Shown in pieces: positions 62,699-64,000 of a DNA stretch of 64,000 nt. The notes under the pieces are model-generated. The model was given only the letters and a program-made list of their open reading frames with translations, did not search any database and was not told the origin of the DNA. The position numbers and the translations under genes are program-made. The stretch is from assembly GCA_035325995.1 (NCBI GenBank), contig DAOKYU010000005.1:186001-250000 (forward strand), written 5' to 3'. The stretch comes from Thermodesulfobacteriota bacterium. GTDB lineage: Bacteria; Desulfobacterota_D; UBA1144; Nemesobacterales; UBA2774. Every line of letters begins with the position of its first letter. Position 1 is the first letter of the stretch.

Positions 62699-64000
62699 TC
62701 AGAATTTTTTATCCCTCGTGAGCGCGGGCTCCGGCATGATGGCGTTCACGCCTGCAGGGACGCCCTTTCTGCCCGAGCCGTGGAGTATGGACAAAAGCCC
62801 CGTGTAGAAAAAGCCGAACTGGATAAGAAGAAGAAAGGGTATCCACGGAAGGTAACCCATGTACAGGGCGAAAACCGTTTGGACCGTGAAGAAGAGCCCG
62901 AACGCTATTTCGACTATCGCGGTGATCTCCTTCGAGACGACGTAGCTCCGCGAGCGCCAGTTGTCGGCGCGCGAGGTGACGGCAAACTTCGGCGTCCTCC
63001 GGAACTCGGAGGTCTTGCCGAGGAGGGCCTCCAGCACGGCCTTGGAATTGTTGACCGCCATTCCCGCCCCTATGGAAATCGCGAGCGGGACGTATTTGAG
63101 GTAGCCGAGCCATTTCTTGCCGTGAACTTCCTTCACCGTGATTATATAGAACAGGACGAAGCTGAACGTCCCGGCCGTTATCGCGAAGATGTTCATCGCA
63201 ACGCTGCTTTCCCAGCCGAGGTGCCTCCAGAAGAGGGCCACCGGGAACATGAGGAGGAAGAGCAGCAGCAGCAGGAGATAGGAAATATTGCCGAAGAGAT
63301 GGAAAAAGGCTTCGAGCTTCACCCTGAAAGGAAGGTTCTTATCCCTGAATATCCTGGGGAGGAGCTTTATCGCCGTCTGGACGCCGCCCTTGGCCCACCT
63401 GTGCTGCTGGCTCTTGAACGCGTTCATGTCGACGGGGAGCTCGGCGTCCGCGGTCATGTCCTTCACGTATACGAGCTTCCACCCGGCGAGCTGCGCCCTG
63501 TAGCTGAGGTCTAGGTCTTCGGTCAGGGTATCGTGCTGCCAGCCGCCCGAGGACTCTATACATTCCTTTCGTATCACGCCCGCCGTGCCGTTAAAGTTAA
63601 AGAACATGCCCTGGTTGAACCGGGACGTCTGCTCGATGACGAAATGGCCGTCGAGTAGTATGGACTGGGCCCTCGTGAGATTCGAGTAATCGAGGTTGAC
63701 GTGGCCCCACCTCACCTGCACCATGCCGATCACGGGGTCGGTGAAGAAATCGACCGTGTTTTTCAGGAACTCGGGAGGGGGCATGAAATCGGCGTCGAAC
63801 ACCGCTACGAGCTCCCCCTCGGCCTTTTCGAGCCCTTCGCGGAGGGCCCCGGCCTTGTAGCCCTGCCTGTTCTCCCTGTGTATATGCTTTATGTTAAAAC
63901 CCTCGGCCCTGTACCTTTCCGCGCATGCGGCGGCGATTTCGGCCGTCCTGTCGGTGGAATCGTCGAGTATTTGTATCTCCAGGAGGTCTTTCGGATAGTC
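62699..64000 (-). CDS. Cellulose-synthase-like GT2 with membrane helices, cut by window edge
   Basis: The frame is open to the window edge, so the N-terminus is missing; 433 residues are visible. Processive GT2 motifs: ILDDSTDRTAEIA (first Asp), VFDADFMPPP (DxD), TLTEDLDLSYRAQLAGWK (TED) and QQHRWAKGG (QxxRW). Four or five membrane helices follow (ISYLLLLLLFLLMFPVALFW, IFAITAGTFSFVLFYI, YVPLAISIGAGMAV, FGLFFTVQTVFALY, IPFLLLIQFGFFYTGLL). It resembles CslA/mannan-synthase-like and hydrophilic polysaccharide synthases. The polymer is unknown. Confidence 0.9.
   Translation of the reverse strand, partial: DYPKDLLEIQILDDSTDRTAEIAAACAERYRAEGFNIKHIHRENRQGYKAGALREGLEKAEGELVAVFDADFMPPPEFLKNTVDFFTDPVIGMVQVRWGHVNLDYSNLTRAQSILLDGHFVIEQTSRFNQGMFFNFNGTAGVIRKECIESSGGWQHDTLTEDLDLSYRAQLAGWKLVYVKDMTADAELPVDMNAFKSQQHRWAKGGVQTAIKLLPRIFRDKNLPFRVKLEAFFHLFGNISYLLLLLLFLLMFPVALFWRHLGWESSVAMNIFAITAGTFSFVLFYIITVKEVHGKKWLGYLKYVPLAISIGAGMAVNNSKAVLEALLGKTSEFRRTPKFAVTSRADNWRSRSYVVSKEITAIVEIAFGLFFTVQTVFALYMGYLPWIPFLLLIQFGFFYTGLLSILHGSGRKGVPAGVNAIMPEPALTRDKKF

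Overview
The window is a single bacterial chromosomal segment with densely packed genes, roughly 60 percent GC by eye, and no rRNA, phage, insertion sequence, CRISPR array or conjugation gene. The content is housekeeping plus a modest accessory layer: glycolysis (gap, pgk, class I aldolase, a pyruvate kinase relative), arginine synthesis (argC, argG, argH), CoA (coaBC), purine (purB), tRNA and rRNA modification (queA, rluD, tilS, an RlmD-type methylase), pheT-ihfA, peroxide defence (oxyR-katG), thiol chemistry (msrB, a gshA-like ligase, a DsbA-like protein) and copper delivery to a haem-copper oxidase (SCO1, PCuAC). This points to an aerobic or microaerobic Gram-negative-type bacterium. The gene set (class I aldolase, HEAT-like repeat protein, pheT-ihfA-DUF502-tilS run, RDD protein with zinc ribbon) and heavy use of ATA (Ile) and AGG (Arg) codons despite high GC suggest a deltaproteobacterial lineage (Thermodesulfobacteriota) or a neighbouring candidate phylum such as Dadabacteria. 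That placement is inference.

Layout. 1-5.6 kb: copper chaperones, tRNA-Met, pyruvate kinase relative, two lipoproteins, msrB. 5.8-12.7 kb: MarR plus MFS efflux pump, coaBC, a lone receiver protein, HU, a frameshifted pirin gene with a divergent HxlR regulator, a frameshifted six-helix membrane protein. 12.8-20.8 kb: a 48-residue membrane microprotein, an ArsA-type ATPase, then a lipid block: GT2-PAP2-GT4 operon, an unknown 190-residue protein, an MJ1255/VC2487-type glycosyltransferase and olsBA for ornithine lipids. 20.9-27.9 kb: a seven-gene minus-strand run from a HEAT-like protein to an RlmD-type methylase. 28-34.8 kb: two alpha/beta hydrolases, a SAM hydrolase, a metallo-hydrolase, a nitroreductase, a GT9. 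34.9-44.2 kb: gap-pgk-aldolase, argC, cysteine desulfurase, oxyR-katG. 44.4-53.4 kb: pheT-ihfA-DUF502-tilS, ROK kinase, small redox and kinase genes. 53.6-64 kb: argH, ClC antiporter, gshA-like, RDD, DsbA-like, purB, metallo-hydrolase and a truncated cellulose-synthase-like glycosyltransferase.

The most interesting signal is regulatory. TTAACA-type direct repeats phased at exactly 11 bp, the architecture of PhoB/PhoP (Pho box) sites, lie upstream of the GT2-PAP2-GT4 operon (14373-14411) and of the unknown 190-residue gene (16904-16931), and in a weaker form upstream of olsB (19062-19100). The genes behind them fit replacement of phospholipids by glycolipids and ornithine lipids during phosphate starvation. 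I infer a compact membrane-remodelling module with an undescribed member.

Three genes (pirin, the six-helix protein, olsA) are each broken by what looks like one missing base in a homopolymer. This suggests base-call undercounting rather than real loss, although slippage on the T9 run of olsA deserves a check.
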